Source: CAZPMO01 sp964587515 (GTDB taxonomy: Bacteria > Pseudomonadota > Alphaproteobacteria > MPNO01). Taken from it: a DNA stretch of 33,635 nt. Numbering within the stretch: position 1 is the stretch's first letter; each line of letters starts with the position of its first letter. The notes beneath the pieces were generated by a model. It saw only the letters and a program-made list of their open reading frames with translations. It was not told where the DNA came from and did no database searches. The position numbers and the translations under genes were made by a program. Of the stretch, positions 8,184 to 17,294 are shown in pieces. The DNA lies in the NCBI GenBank assembly GCA_964587515.1, contig CAZPMO010000031.1, forward strand, positions 1 through 33,635, written 5' to 3'.

Positions 8184-9775
8184 AAGACGGAAATTCCGTT
8201 ATTAACGAATCCGGGATCGAGATCGAAACGGTCTATGGGCCGGACGAGCCCGACCCGCGTATCGGCGCGCCCGGTGAGTTTCCCTTCACGCGCGGCATCC
8301 ATTCCGAGATGTATCGTCGCCGGCCGTGGACCATGCGGCAATATACCGGCTTCGGCAACGCGGCCGCGACCAACGAACGGTTTCATTATCTGATCGAGAA
8401 CGGCCAGACCGGCCTCAATGTCGCCTTCGATCTGCCGACCCAGTGCGGTTATGACTCCGACGCCACGGAGGCCGAAGGCGAGGTCGGGCGGGTCGGCATG
8501 GCGGTCGACAGCTTGCGTGATTTCGAGATCGCCTTCGAGGGCATAGACCTGGACAAGATCACCGTGTCGCTGACCATCAACGGCTCGGCCGCGATCCTGA
8601 TCGCCATGTATCTCGCCATGGCGGAGAAGAAGGGCTTCGATGTCGCGCGCCTGCGTGGCACCGCCCAGAACGACATCCTGAAGGAATATATCGGGCGCGG
8701 CACCTGGGTGTTCCCGGTCGAACCCTCGATCCGGCTGGTGACCGACACCATCGAATATTGCGCCGCGCACGCGCCGCTGTATTCGCCGGTCAGCGTGTGC
8801 GGCTATCACATCCGCGAATCCGGCTGCACGCCGGCCGAGGAGATGGGCTACGCGTTCGCCATCGCCAAGGCCTATATCGATGAGACGCTGAAGCGGGGCC
8901 TCGATATCGACGATTTCGCCGGCCGGCTGTCGTTCAACTTCAACATCTTCGGCACCCTGTTCGAGCAGGTCGCGAAATTCCGCGCCGGACGGCGTCTGTG
9001 GGCGACCATTCTGAAGGAGGAATACGGCGCCAAGGACCCCAAGACCATGTGGCTGCGCATGATCGCGGGCGGCGGCGGGTTCGGGCTGACCATCGACCAG
9101 CCGGAGAACAATATCGTGCGCGGCGCCTATTATGCGCTGATCGCGGCGTTGTCCGGCGCGCAGACCGTGGCGCTCTGCTGCTACGACGAGGCCTACACCA
9201 TCCCCAGCGAAAAGGCGCAGCGGATCTCTCTCCGCACCATGCAGATCCTGATCGAGGAGATGGGGCTTTGCGATACCGCCGATCCGCTGGGCGGGTCCTA
9301 TTATGTGGAATCGCTGACCGATTCCATGGAAGACGAAATGCGCGCGGTGATGGCGCGCGTCGACGCCGAAGGCGGCATCGTGGCCGCGGTCGCCGACGGG
9401 CGCGTTCAGGAACGCGTCTCGCGCCACGCCTATGAGCGCGAGCTGGCCATGCAGTCGGGCGAAACCCGCAAGGTCGGGGTCAACTGCTATCGCATCGACG
9501 AGGAAGAACCCGAGATCGCTTTCCATCCGACCGACCCGGCTGATCTGAAGATGCAGATCGAAAGCCTCGAGGTGGTGAAATCCGAACGCGACGAGGGCGC
9601 GGTCGCGGCCGCGCTGGCGGAACTGAAGGCCGACGCGGAAACCGGCATCAACGTGATGCCGGCGATCATGGCGGCGGTGAAGGCATACGCCACCGTCGGC
9701 GAAATGACCGGCGTGATGGTCGAAACGTTCGGCCGCTATGAGGAGCCGGTCCGTTTTGAAGGGGCCGCCCAATAG
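8168..9775 (+). CDS. methylmalonyl-CoA mutase family catalytic subunit
   Basis: This 535-aa protein is the TIM-barrel subunit of a two-polypeptide B12-dependent acyl-CoA mutase. It aligns without gaps to Propionibacterium methylmalonyl-CoA mutase over the first half with an offset of 30: Y59 equals Y89, Q167 equals Q197, R177 equals R207 and H214 equals H244. The Y/R pair binds the substrate carboxylate in methylmalonyl-CoA mutase and is replaced in the isobutyryl and hydroxyisobutyryl enzymes. So a dicarboxylic acyl-CoA substrate is likely. Two later loops differ: the usual QTSGWSL region is AGGGGFGLT and the usual SLHTNSLDE region is TVALCCYDE. The start is the ATG at 8168, inside the end of the B12 subunit gene; frames further upstream overlap it too deeply. 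Confidence 0.88.
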   Translation: MAQELKDGNSVINESGIEIETVYGPDEPDPRIGAPGEFPFTRGIHSEMYRRRPWTMRQYTGFGNAAATNERFHYLIENGQTGLNVAFDLPTQCGYDSDATEAEGEVGRVGMAVDSLRDFEIAFEGIDLDKITVSLTINGSAAILIAMYLAMAEKKGFDVARLRGTAQNDILKEYIGRGTWVFPVEPSIRLVTDTIEYCAAHAPLYSPVSVCGYHIRESGCTPAEEMGYAFAIAKAYIDETLKRGLDIDDFAGRLSFNFNIFGTLFEQVAKFRAGRRLWATILKEEYGAKDPKTMWLRMIAGGGGFGLTIDQPENNIVRGAYYALIAALSGAQTVALCCYDEAYTIPSEKAQRISLRTMQILIEEMGLCDTADPLGGSYYVESLTDSMEDEMRAVMARVDAEGGIVAAVADGRVQERVSRHAYERELAMQSGETRKVGVNCYRIDEEEPEIAFHPTDPADLKMQIESLEVVKSERDEGAVAAALAELKADAETGINVMPAIMAAVKAYATVGEMTGVMVETFGRYEEPVRFEGAAQ

Positions 9776-9776
9776 C

Positions 9777-10973
9777 ATGCGGCCCCGCACCGTCATCTCC
9801 CTGGAACAGGCGCTTTCGCTGCCCTATGCGACGCAACGCTTCGTCCAGCTTGGCTGGCGGGTGATCCGCATCGAAGCGGCGGGCGGCGGCGACGCGCAGC
9901 CGGGCGATCCCAACCGCTATATCGGCGGGCTGGTCGCCGACGAGGGACGGCGGTCCTATTTCGTCGCGCCCAATGTGGGCAAGCAGGCGGTGGCGCTGAA
10001 CCTCAAGGCGACGGCCGGACAGGAGGCGTTGCGCCGCATGATCACGGCGCTGGACGCCGAAATATTCTGCTGCAACACGATCCCCGGCCGCTACCGGGCG
10101 CTGGGCATCGATTACGAGACCCTGGTCGCCGCGCGGCCCGACCTGATCTGGGCCGGGATCTCGGCGATGGGGCCCGAATACCCGGATGCGCCGGGCTACG
10201 ACCCCGTGATCCAGGCCATGGCGGGCTATATGGAGCTCACCGGGCCCCAGGACGGCCCGCCCACGCTGTCCGGCATCCCGCTGGTCGACCTCAAGGCCGG
10301 CGACGAGGTCTATGCCGGGGTGATGATGGCGCTGGCCGAGAAGGCCGAGACCGGCAAGGGCGGGCGCATCGACGTTTCCATGTTGCAGGCGGCGGCGTCA
10401 TGGCTGATCACCACCCTGCCGCTGGTTGACATGGATTGCGGGCCCGAGGAGATCACGCGCTGGGGCAACGCGCACCGCAAGTTCATACCCACCAACGTCT
10501 ATCCGACCACGGACGGTTTTATTTACGTCGCCATCGGCTCGAATGCGCAGTGGGAGCGGCTGTGCGCCACCCAGCCCTTCACCGCGCTGGCCGCCGGTGG
10601 CGCGCGCGACACCGCCGAGGGCCGCTACGCCGCGCGCGCCGAGCTCTATCGCGAGATCGGCGCGGTGACGTCGCGGCTGAGCGCGGCGGCCTGCGCCGAA
10701 ATCTTATCGGGCGCGCGGATTCCGCACGCGCTGGTCAATAATATTCCGGAAGTCCACGATATCGCGGCGGTGCGCGATCGCATCAGCCGCACCGTGTTGC
10801 CCGATGGCAGGCAGGTCCGTCTCCAGCCGATGGCTGTCGATGTTGAGGGCGCGCCTGAAAACTATGATTTCCCGCCCCGGTACGGCGAACATACCGAGGC
10901 GATCCTTGCCGAGGCCGGCTATGGCGGTGCCGAGATCGCGGCGCTGAGAGACGACGGGGTGATCGGGCCATGA
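9777..10973 (+). CDS. CaiB/BaiF class III CoA-transferase
   Basis: This is a 398-aa family III CoA-transferase, typical in length. The catalytic aspartate is D171 in IPLVDLKAGDEVYAG; it forms the acyl-aspartyl/CoA thioester intermediate. VALNLKATAGQEALRRM near residue 72 is the usual nucleotide-binding-like segment. The family swaps CoA between two carboxylic acids (for example succinate or acetate donors), so this enzyme probably activates a pathway acid. I take the ATG at 9777, one base after the mutase stop; an ATG at 9738 would add 13 poorly conserved residues and overlap the mutase. Its end overlaps the next gene by 4 bases. Confidence 0.85.
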   Translation: MRPRTVISLEQALSLPYATQRFVQLGWRVIRIEAAGGGDAQPGDPNRYIGGLVADEGRRSYFVAPNVGKQAVALNLKATAGQEALRRMITALDAEIFCCNTIPGRYRALGIDYETLVAARPDLIWAGISAMGPEYPDAPGYDPVIQAMAGYMELTGPQDGPPTLSGIPLVDLKAGDEVYAGVMMALAEKAETGKGGRIDVSMLQAAASWLITTLPLVDMDCGPEEITRWGNAHRKFIPTNVYPTTDGFIYVAIGSNAQWERLCATQPFTALAAGGARDTAEGRYAARAELYREIGAVTSRLSAAACAEILSGARIPHALVNNIPEVHDIAAVRDRISRTVLPDGRQVRLQPMAVDVEGAPENYDFPPRYGEHTEAILAEAGYGGAEIAALRDDGVIGP

Positions 10974-12145
10974 ATCCCTACCAGATCGACCACTGGCCCA
11001 ACCAGGTGTGCGCGGCACCGGGCGCGGTCTCCAGGCTGGGCGCGCTGGCCGCCGAGATGGGGGTGCGCCGCGCGCTGGTGGTGTGCGGCGCAACGGTCGC
11101 CGGCGGCGAGATGCTGACCCGGGTGCGCGCCGGGTTGGGCGATGTATGCGCCGGGGTGTTCGATGGCATCGAGGCGCAGAACCCGCTGCCCTGCATCGAA
11201 GCCGGAGCCGAGGCGGCGCGCGCCATTGATGCCGACGCGATCATCAGCGTCGGCGGCGGCAGCGCCATTGATGCCGGCAAATGCATTGCCATGATGTTGG
11301 CCACGGGCGGCGATTACATGCCGTATCTGATCGAGTTCGGCGCGAAGGGCTCCATGGACCGCCAGACGTTGGGCGATGGCGTATTGCCCCATATCGCGAT
11401 GCCGACCACGGCGGGTTCGTCCAGCGAGGTGATGCCCACCGCCGGCTGTCGCGACCCCGCCGCGCGCCGCAAGCTGCTTTTCTGGGACAGCGCCCTGGTG
11501 CCCAGGCTGGTGGTGCTGGATCCCGAGATGGCGGTGTTCGCCTCGCCTTCGCTGACCGCCCATAGCGGCATGACGGCCATGGCGCGCTGTATCGAGGGGC
11601 TCTATTCGGCGAAACGCAACCCGGTCTCGACCGGGCTCGCGCTGCATGGCGCGAAATTGCTGCGGCGCTCCTTGCCGCGCTCGATCATCGAGCCCGGCGA
11701 TATCGACGCCCGCGCCGAATGCCAGATCGCCTGTCTGATGTCCGGCGTCGCCACCATCAACGCCATGGCCTCCATCGTGCACGCCGTCGGCCATGTGGTG
11801 GGCGGGCGGTTCGGCCTCCAGCACGGCGTCGCCCATTCGCTGCTGCTGCCGCCTTCCATGCGGCTGCTGCTGCCCGCCATCGGCGAGGCGCAGTTCGACG
11901 TGCTGGAGGCGTTGGGCGGCCGTCGCGACGGGTTGAGCGCCGATGAGGCGGGCAGCGCGGCGGCGGCCTCGATCGCCGATCTGATCGGCGAGCTGCCGCT
12001 CCGGCAACGCCTCGGCGAGACGAATATCGGCGAGGATGACCTGCCGGGCATCGCCGATGCGGCGATGGACGATTACATGATGCCGGATGCGCCGCGCGCC
12101 GTTTCGCGCGACGAGGTGCTCGGCGTGTTGCGGCAGGCGTGGTAG
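10970..12145 (+). CDS. iron-containing-ADH superfamily, maleylacetate-reductase-like
   Basis: This is a 391-aa NAD(P)-dependent dehydrogenase-fold protein. GGGSAIDAGK at 95-104 binds the cofactor pyrophosphate and TTAGSSSE follows near 146. The metal-site helix, usually D-A-L-T-H, reads TAMARCIEGLYS here, so two of four metal ligands are replaced (T202 for Asp, R206 for His), while H271 and H285 remain. SGM.A..R.IE.LYS...NP best resembles maleylacetate reductases, some of which are thought to work without metal. It probably reduces or oxidises a keto/hydroxy acid of the pathway. Joined by ATGA to the gene before and 3 bases from the next. Confidence 0.8.
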   Translation: MNPYQIDHWPNQVCAAPGAVSRLGALAAEMGVRRALVVCGATVAGGEMLTRVRAGLGDVCAGVFDGIEAQNPLPCIEAGAEAARAIDADAIISVGGGSAIDAGKCIAMMLATGGDYMPYLIEFGAKGSMDRQTLGDGVLPHIAMPTTAGSSSEVMPTAGCRDPAARRKLLFWDSALVPRLVVLDPEMAVFASPSLTAHSGMTAMARCIEGLYSAKRNPVSTGLALHGAKLLRRSLPRSIIEPGDIDARAECQIACLMSGVATINAMASIVHAVGHVVGGRFGLQHGVAHSLLLPPSMRLLLPAIGEAQFDVLEALGGRRDGLSADEAGSAAAASIADLIGELPLRQRLGETNIGEDDLPGIADAAMDDYMMPDAPRAVSRDEVLGVLRQAW

Positions 12146-12148
12146 CGG

Positions 12149-13513
12149 GTGATGACCGACACCCTTTCTCTTCAACTCGCGGCATGGTCATCGGCGCTTA
12201 CCCCGGGCGATGTGCCCGAAGACCAGCGCGCGCTGGCGCGGCTGCGCGTTCTCGACAGCGTCGGGCTGATCCTCGTGGTGCTGGACTCAACCCAAGGCAA
12301 GGCGGCGCTGGAGGTGGCGCTCCGTCAGGGTGGCGTCGGCGAAAGCACGGTGATCGGCGCCGGCGCGCGCCTGCCGGCGGGTTGGGCGGCCCTGGCGCAC
12401 GCGACGCTGGCCCATTGCCGCGATTTCGACGACACGTTCGCCGATTCCGTCGTCCATCCCGGCAGCGTGGTGGTCGCGGTGGCGCTGGCCGTCGGCGAGG
12501 CCACGGGCGCGCGCGGCGACGAAATATTGACCGCCATCGCCGCGGGCTACGAGGTCGCGGCCCGGCTCGGCGCGGCGGCGGGCCGCAAGCTGCATGCGCG
12601 CGGTTTCCATTCGACCGGCATCGTCGGGCCGTTCTCGGCCGCCGTGACGGCGGCGCGTCTTTACGGTCTCGATGGCCGTCAAACCGCCCAGGCCATGGGA
12701 CTCGCCGGCAGCATGTCGGGCGGGCTGATGGAGTTCATCGCCGACGGATCGTGGTCGAAATGGCTGCATACCGGCTGGGCCGCCCATGGCGGCATCGTTG
12801 CCGCCGAGTTCTCGCGGGCCGGTTTTCCGGGGCCGCTGACGGTGTTGGAAGGCGATTCCGGGCTTTACAACGCCTTCATCGGCGCGGGCGAGGCGGCGCT
12901 TGGGCCGGTAACCGCCGGTCTCGGGCGCGACTGGCGCGGCGGCGCGGCCGAGTTCAAATATTACCCCTGCGCCCATGGGATCCAGCCTTACATCGATGTC
13001 GCGCTGGACCTTCGCGCCGAACACAGTCTGGTTCCCGACGAAATCGCCGAGGTAAGCTGCGCCATCGCGCCCTGGTGCGTGCCCATCGTCTGCGAGCCGC
13101 GCGAACCGCGCCTCGCGCCGGCGACGGAGCTTCAAGCGATCGCCAGCCTGCCGTTCCTGGTGGCGGCCGCGCTGGTCGACGGCGAGGTCACCCTGGACAC
13201 CATCGCGGCGGCGAATCTCAATAACACCGAGGTCCTGGCGCTGACCCGGCGCGTCGTTCACGTTGCCGATCCCGCGCTCGGCAGCGGTTTCGACGGGCGC
13301 TTGACGATCCACGCCACCGACGGCCGCGCCTTCGAGGTGCCGGCGGTATCGGCGGCGGCGGATGGCGGCAAGGTGCGCGCGAAATTCCGCCGCAACGCCG
13401 CGCGCGCCTGCGATCCATCGCACATCGCCGCCATCGAAGCCGTGATCGACGAAGAGGCCTTCGGTGTCGGCGCGTTGATGAAACTGCTCGACGTTTCCGG
13501 GACGAACTCATGA
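12149..13513 (+). CDS. MmgE/PrpD family protein
   Basis: This is a 454-aa protein of the MmgE/PrpD fold, which includes 2-methylcitrate dehydratase, cis-aconitate decarboxylase and iminodisuccinate epimerase. Recognisable parts are HATLAHCRDFDDTF near residue 84 (the family's 'lN...H..DfDD' active-site segment), HARGFHSTGIVGPF, and FKYYPCAHGIQPYID near 270. It likely dehydrates, decarboxylates or epimerises a branched di- or tricarboxylic acid in this pathway. The ATG at 12149 is 3 bases after the dehydrogenase stop; a GTG at 12139 is an alternative start only in another frame. Overlaps the next gene by 4 bases. Confidence 0.85.
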   Translation: MMTDTLSLQLAAWSSALTPGDVPEDQRALARLRVLDSVGLILVVLDSTQGKAALEVALRQGGVGESTVIGAGARLPAGWAALAHATLAHCRDFDDTFADSVVHPGSVVVAVALAVGEATGARGDEILTAIAAGYEVAARLGAAAGRKLHARGFHSTGIVGPFSAAVTAARLYGLDGRQTAQAMGLAGSMSGGLMEFIADGSWSKWLHTGWAAHGGIVAAEFSRAGFPGPLTVLEGDSGLYNAFIGAGEAALGPVTAGLGRDWRGGAAEFKYYPCAHGIQPYIDVALDLRAEHSLVPDEIAEVSCAIAPWCVPIVCEPREPRLAPATELQAIASLPFLVAAALVDGEVTLDTIAAANLNNTEVLALTRRVVHVADPALGSGFDGRLTIHATDGRAFEVPAVSAAADGGKVRAKFRRNAARACDPSHIAAIEAVIDEEAFGVGALMKLLDVSGTNS

Positions 13514-15579
13514 GCGATCCCGGTCCCCGCGTCGCCGTCGATGTGGGCGGCACCTTCACCGACGTGATCCTGAGCGATTCCGAAAGCGGACGGCTGGTGC
13601 CGGCCAAGGTGCTGACCACCCCGTCCGATCGCGCGACCGGCGTGGTGGCGGGCGTTCGCGCGGCGCTGGAGGCCGCCGGGGAATCCGCGCCGCGCGAGAT
13701 CGTTCACGGCTCGACCACCGGCACCAACGCGCTGATCGAGCGCTCCGGCGCGCGGGTCGGCCTGCTGACCACCGAGGGCTTCCGCGACGTGCTGGAGATC
13801 GGGCGCATCATGCGGCCCGATGCCGGTCTCTATGATTTTTCGGTCGATCTGCCAATGCCGCTGGTGCCGCGCCGGCTCAGGCTGGAAGCCCGCGAGCGCA
13901 TTGGCGCGGACGGCGAGGTGCTGGCGCCGCTGGATGAAGCGAGCGTGCGCGCGGCGGCGGAAATATTCATGGCGGAGGGCGTCGAGGCGGTGGCGGTCGC
14001 CTTCCTGTTCTCGTTTCTGCACCCCGAGCACGAGGCGCGCGCGGCGGCGATCATCACCGAAATGATGCCCGGCGCGCCGGTCTCGCTGTCATCCGAGGTC
14101 GCGCCGGAGTTCCGCGAATATGAGCGCACATCGACGGTAGTGATGAACGCCTATCTTGCGCCGGTGATGTCGAGCTATCTCGGCGGGCTGGAATCCCGCC
14201 TCGAGGACGAATTCGGCGGCGCGCGCCTGTCCGTGATCCAGGCCAATGGCGGCGCGACCACCGCCGCGACGGCGCGCAAGCTGCCCGTCACCACGGTCAA
14301 TTCCGGCCCCGCCGGCGGCGTCGTCGCGGCGGCGTTCTATGGACGTCGTCACGGCCGCGCCCATATAGTCTCGGTCGACATGGGCGGCACCTCGTTCGAT
14401 ATCGGGCTGATCGAGGACGGGGTTTCCAAGGTCACTACCGAGGGCGCATTTCAGGGCCTGCCTGTTAAAATTCCGATTATCGATTTGCACATCATCGGCG
14501 CCGGCGGTGGCTCCATCGCGTGGCGCGATCCCGGCGGCGCACTGAATGTCGGGCCGCAGTCGGCGGGCGCCGTTCCCGGCCCGGCCTGCTATGGCGCGGG
14601 TGGAACCCGACCGACCGTGACGGACGCCAATCTGGTGCTGGGCCGGCTCAATCCGGACTATTTCAACGGCGGGCGCATGACGCTCGACGCCGACGCCGCG
14701 CGCGCCTCCGTGGCCGTGCTGGCCGCCGAACTTGGACTTGGCGTCGAGGAGACCGCGCTCGGCATCATCCGCGTCGTCAACGCCAACATGGTCAAGGGCA
14801 TCGCCACGGTGACCATCCTGCGCGGCATCGACGTGCGTGATTTCTCGCTATTCTCGTTCGGTGGCGCGGGCGGCGCGCACGCGGTGGAACTCGCCCGCGA
14901 ACTCAACATGCAAGAAGCCATCGTGCCGCCCATGGCGGGGACGTTCTCCGCCCTTGGCTTGCTCGCCACCGAGACGAGGCACGATTACGTGGCGGCGCTG
15001 GGCGGCATCGCGGCGGCGGATGCCGATCTCCCGGCGCTGGAGGCGCGCTATCGGCACATGGAGGCCGAGGCTCACGCCGAGCTTGCCGGTCAGGGCTTCG
15101 CCGACGCGCAAATCAGGCTCGACCGCATTGCCGATCTGAAGGTCGCCGGCCAGACCTACGAGCTGTCGCTGCCGCTGTCCGGCAATGGCGCGCTCTACGC
15201 CGCCCGGCTCGCCACGCTGCTCGACGATTTCGCCGCGCTCTATCGCGAACGCTACGCCTTTTTCTATGAGGGCGAGACCATCGAGCTTGTAAACCTTCGC
15301 CTCGCGGCGCACGGCCTCAACCCGCCCTTCGATCTGCCGAGCCCCGAAGCGGGTGACGAGACATCGGCGCCACCGAAGGGCGAACGCCCGGTTTGCTTTG
15401 AGGGAGCGGGATTCGTCGAGACCAGTATTTACGAGCGTGCGGCGCTGCGCCCCGGCATGAAAATTCCCGGCCCGGCGGTGATCGAGGAAGAAACCTCGGC
15501 GACGGTGGTGCCGCCCGGCGCGGCGGCGCGGGTGATGTCCGATCTCGGGCTTGTTGTTTCTCTGGGAGGCGCGCCATGA
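13510..15579 (+). CDS. hyuA: hydantoinase/oxoprolinase family subunit A (second copy)
   Basis: This is a 689-aa HyuA-family protein with the N-terminal VAVDVGGTFTDVIL nucleotide motif, HGSTTGTNALIERSG, then VDMGGTSFDIGL and IGAGGGSIAW, all in the expected order. It clearly shares family with the first copy at 3857 but is diverged along its length, so the pair is not a recent duplication. It is linked by 4-base overlaps to the MmgE/PrpD gene before it and to its own subunit B after it. Its presence in the same operon as the first pair suggests two ATP-dependent hydrolysis or carboxylation steps on related intermediates. Confidence 0.88.
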   Translation: MSDPGPRVAVDVGGTFTDVILSDSESGRLVPAKVLTTPSDRATGVVAGVRAALEAAGESAPREIVHGSTTGTNALIERSGARVGLLTTEGFRDVLEIGRIMRPDAGLYDFSVDLPMPLVPRRLRLEARERIGADGEVLAPLDEASVRAAAEIFMAEGVEAVAVAFLFSFLHPEHEARAAAIITEMMPGAPVSLSSEVAPEFREYERTSTVVMNAYLAPVMSSYLGGLESRLEDEFGGARLSVIQANGGATTAATARKLPVTTVNSGPAGGVVAAAFYGRRHGRAHIVSVDMGGTSFDIGLIEDGVSKVTTEGAFQGLPVKIPIIDLHIIGAGGGSIAWRDPGGALNVGPQSAGAVPGPACYGAGGTRPTVTDANLVLGRLNPDYFNGGRMTLDADAARASVAVLAAELGLGVEETALGIIRVVNANMVKGIATVTILRGIDVRDFSLFSFGGAGGAHAVELARELNMQEAIVPPMAGTFSALGLLATETRHDYVAALGGIAAADADLPALEARYRHMEAEAHAELAGQGFADAQIRLDRIADLKVAGQTYELSLPLSGNGALYAARLATLLDDFAALYRERYAFFYEGETIELVNLRLAAHGLNPPFDLPSPEAGDETSAPPKGERPVCFEGAGFVETSIYERAALRPGMKIPGPAVIEEETSATVVPPGAAARVMSDLGLVVSLGGAP

Positions 15580-17294
15580 CCGACATGATCACCATGCAGG
15601 TCATCCGCTACGCGCTGGAGCAGATCGCCGACGAGATGGGCTATACGCTGGTCCGCACCGGGCGCTCGACCCTGATCACCGAGATCAAGGATATCTCCTG
15701 CGTGGTGACCGACGCGACGGGCCAGACCATTGCCCAGGCCCATCACAACCCCTCCATGCTGGCCGGGTTCGAAATCACCATGCGCGAGCTTGTCGCGCGC
15801 TATGGACCCGAAAACCTGTCGCCGGGCGATGTCATCGTCACCAACGACCCCTATAAGGGCGGCCAGCACGTGATGGACCTCTACGCCATCTCGCCGGCCT
15901 ATCACGACGGCGCGCTGATCGGCTTCGTCGGCAATATCGTCCATCACACCGATCTCGGCGGCGTGGCGCCGGGCGGCGTCGCGGGCGGGGTGCGCGAGAT
16001 CTATCTCGAAGGGCTGCGCCTGCCCATGGTGAAGCTGGTGAAGGCGGGCGTCGACGACGAGGAGATTTTCGCCATCATCGCCAACCAGATCCGGGTCCCG
16101 GAAAAGACCTTCGGCGATATCCGCGCGCAGATCAGCGCCCTCATGGTGGGCAGCGCCCGGCTCGATGCGCTGTTCGCCCGCTACGGCGCGGATGTCATCG
16201 CCCAGGGCTGCGCCGATCTGCTCGATTATTCCGAACGCCGCATGCGCGCCGGGCTTGCGGCGCTGCCCGACGGCGTCTATCGCGGCGAGGATTTCATCGA
16301 CGATGACGGCATCAACGACCGGCCGATCCGCATCCAGGTCGCGGTCCGCATAAAAGGCGATGCCGTGACCGTCGATCTCACCGGCTCCGATCCCCAGGCC
16401 GAGGGCAATACCAACGGCACCATCGCCAACACCCACGCCGCCGCCTATTACGTGCTGATCGGGGTGGTCGATCCCGGCGTGCCGCCCAATTCCGGCTGCT
16501 ACCGGCCGGTGGAGGTGGTGGCGCCCGAAGGCAGCGTCGTCAACCCGTTGCCGCCGGCCGCGGTGGCGTCGCGCACCAACGCCTCCCAGAAGATCGTCGA
16601 GGCGATGCTGCGCGCCCTGGCCGAGATCGTGCCCGACCGCGTCACCGCCGGCTCGCACGGCCAGATCACCACCTGCGGCTTCGGCGGACGCGACGCGGAG
16701 ACAGGCGCGCCCTTCGTCTATACCGATATCCAGGGCGGCGGCTCCGGCGCGCGGCCCTATCGCGACGGGCGCGATGGCCAGGACAGCCATTTGCCGCGAT
16801 TCATGAATACGCCGGTCGAGGTCGTCGAGAAGGACTTCCCGGTACGCATCGAGCGCTATGAATTCATTCCCGATTCAGGCGGCGCGGGGAATTTCCGGGG
16901 CGGGCTGTCGCTGCAACGCGATATCCGCATCCTCGCCGACCGGGTGAGCTTCGCGCGCTATGGCGACCGTCACAAATTTCAGCCACTGGGTCTGTCCGGC
17001 GGATTGCCGGGCACGCCGGGCGCATTCGTCCTGAACCCCGGCGGCAATGACGAACGCGTGCTGGCGTCAAAGGGCCTCGATGCGCTGGCGGGCGGCGATC
17101 TGGTGAGCTTGCGCCTGCCGGGCGCCGGCGGCTATGGCGACCCAAGGACGCGCGACCTCGACGCCATTGACGCCGATCTGCGCGATGGCAAGATCACGCC
17201 GGAAACCGCCGAGGCCGATTACCGCATCGTCGTCGATCGTGAGACCGGCGGGTTGGACCGGGCGGCCACGGCGCGCCTGCGTGGGGAGGATTAA
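15576..17294 (+). CDS. hyuB: hydantoinase/oxoprolinase family subunit B (second copy)
   Basis: This is a 572-aa HyuB-family protein paired with the second subunit A (ATGA overlap). It opens with VIRYALEQIADEMGYTLVRT, the canonical start of the family. VTNDPYKGGQHVMD and VHHTDLGG follow, the classic ND and H..D segments thought to bind metal, and it ends with LPGAGGYGDPRTRD. These segments are closer to the family norm than those of the first copy. The last base of its TAA is the first base of the ATP-grasp gene (TAATG), so translation of the two is coupled. Confidence 0.88.
   Translation: MTDMITMQVIRYALEQIADEMGYTLVRTGRSTLITEIKDISCVVTDATGQTIAQAHHNPSMLAGFEITMRELVARYGPENLSPGDVIVTNDPYKGGQHVMDLYAISPAYHDGALIGFVGNIVHHTDLGGVAPGGVAGGVREIYLEGLRLPMVKLVKAGVDDEEIFAIIANQIRVPEKTFGDIRAQISALMVGSARLDALFARYGADVIAQGCADLLDYSERRMRAGLAALPDGVYRGEDFIDDDGINDRPIRIQVAVRIKGDAVTVDLTGSDPQAEGNTNGTIANTHAAAYYVLIGVVDPGVPPNSGCYRPVEVVAPEGSVVNPLPPAAVASRTNASQKIVEAMLRALAEIVPDRVTAGSHGQITTCGFGGRDAETGAPFVYTDIQGGGSGARPYRDGRDGQDSHLPRFMNTPVEVVEKDFPVRIERYEFIPDSGGAGNFRGGLSLQRDIRILADRVSFARYGDRHKFQPLGLSGGLPGTPGAFVLNPGGNDERVLASKGLDALAGGDLVSLRLPGAGGYGDPRTRDLDAIDADLRDGKITPETAEADYRIVVDRETGGLDRAATARLRGED

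Noticed and set aside
7773..9775. Simple assignment of the mutase as methylmalonyl-CoA mutase (propionate pathway)
   Set aside because: The two loops after the clamp residues differ from all methylmalonyl-CoA mutases I can recall, and no propionyl-CoA carboxylase or epimerase is present.
138..9796. Long antisense open frames, for example 1481-138, 5797-4277, 7545-5914 and 9796-7883 on the minus strand
   Set aside because: They lie opposite well-supported genes, have skewed His/Arg/Ala/Gly composition and match no family; they are by-products of high-GC third-position bias.
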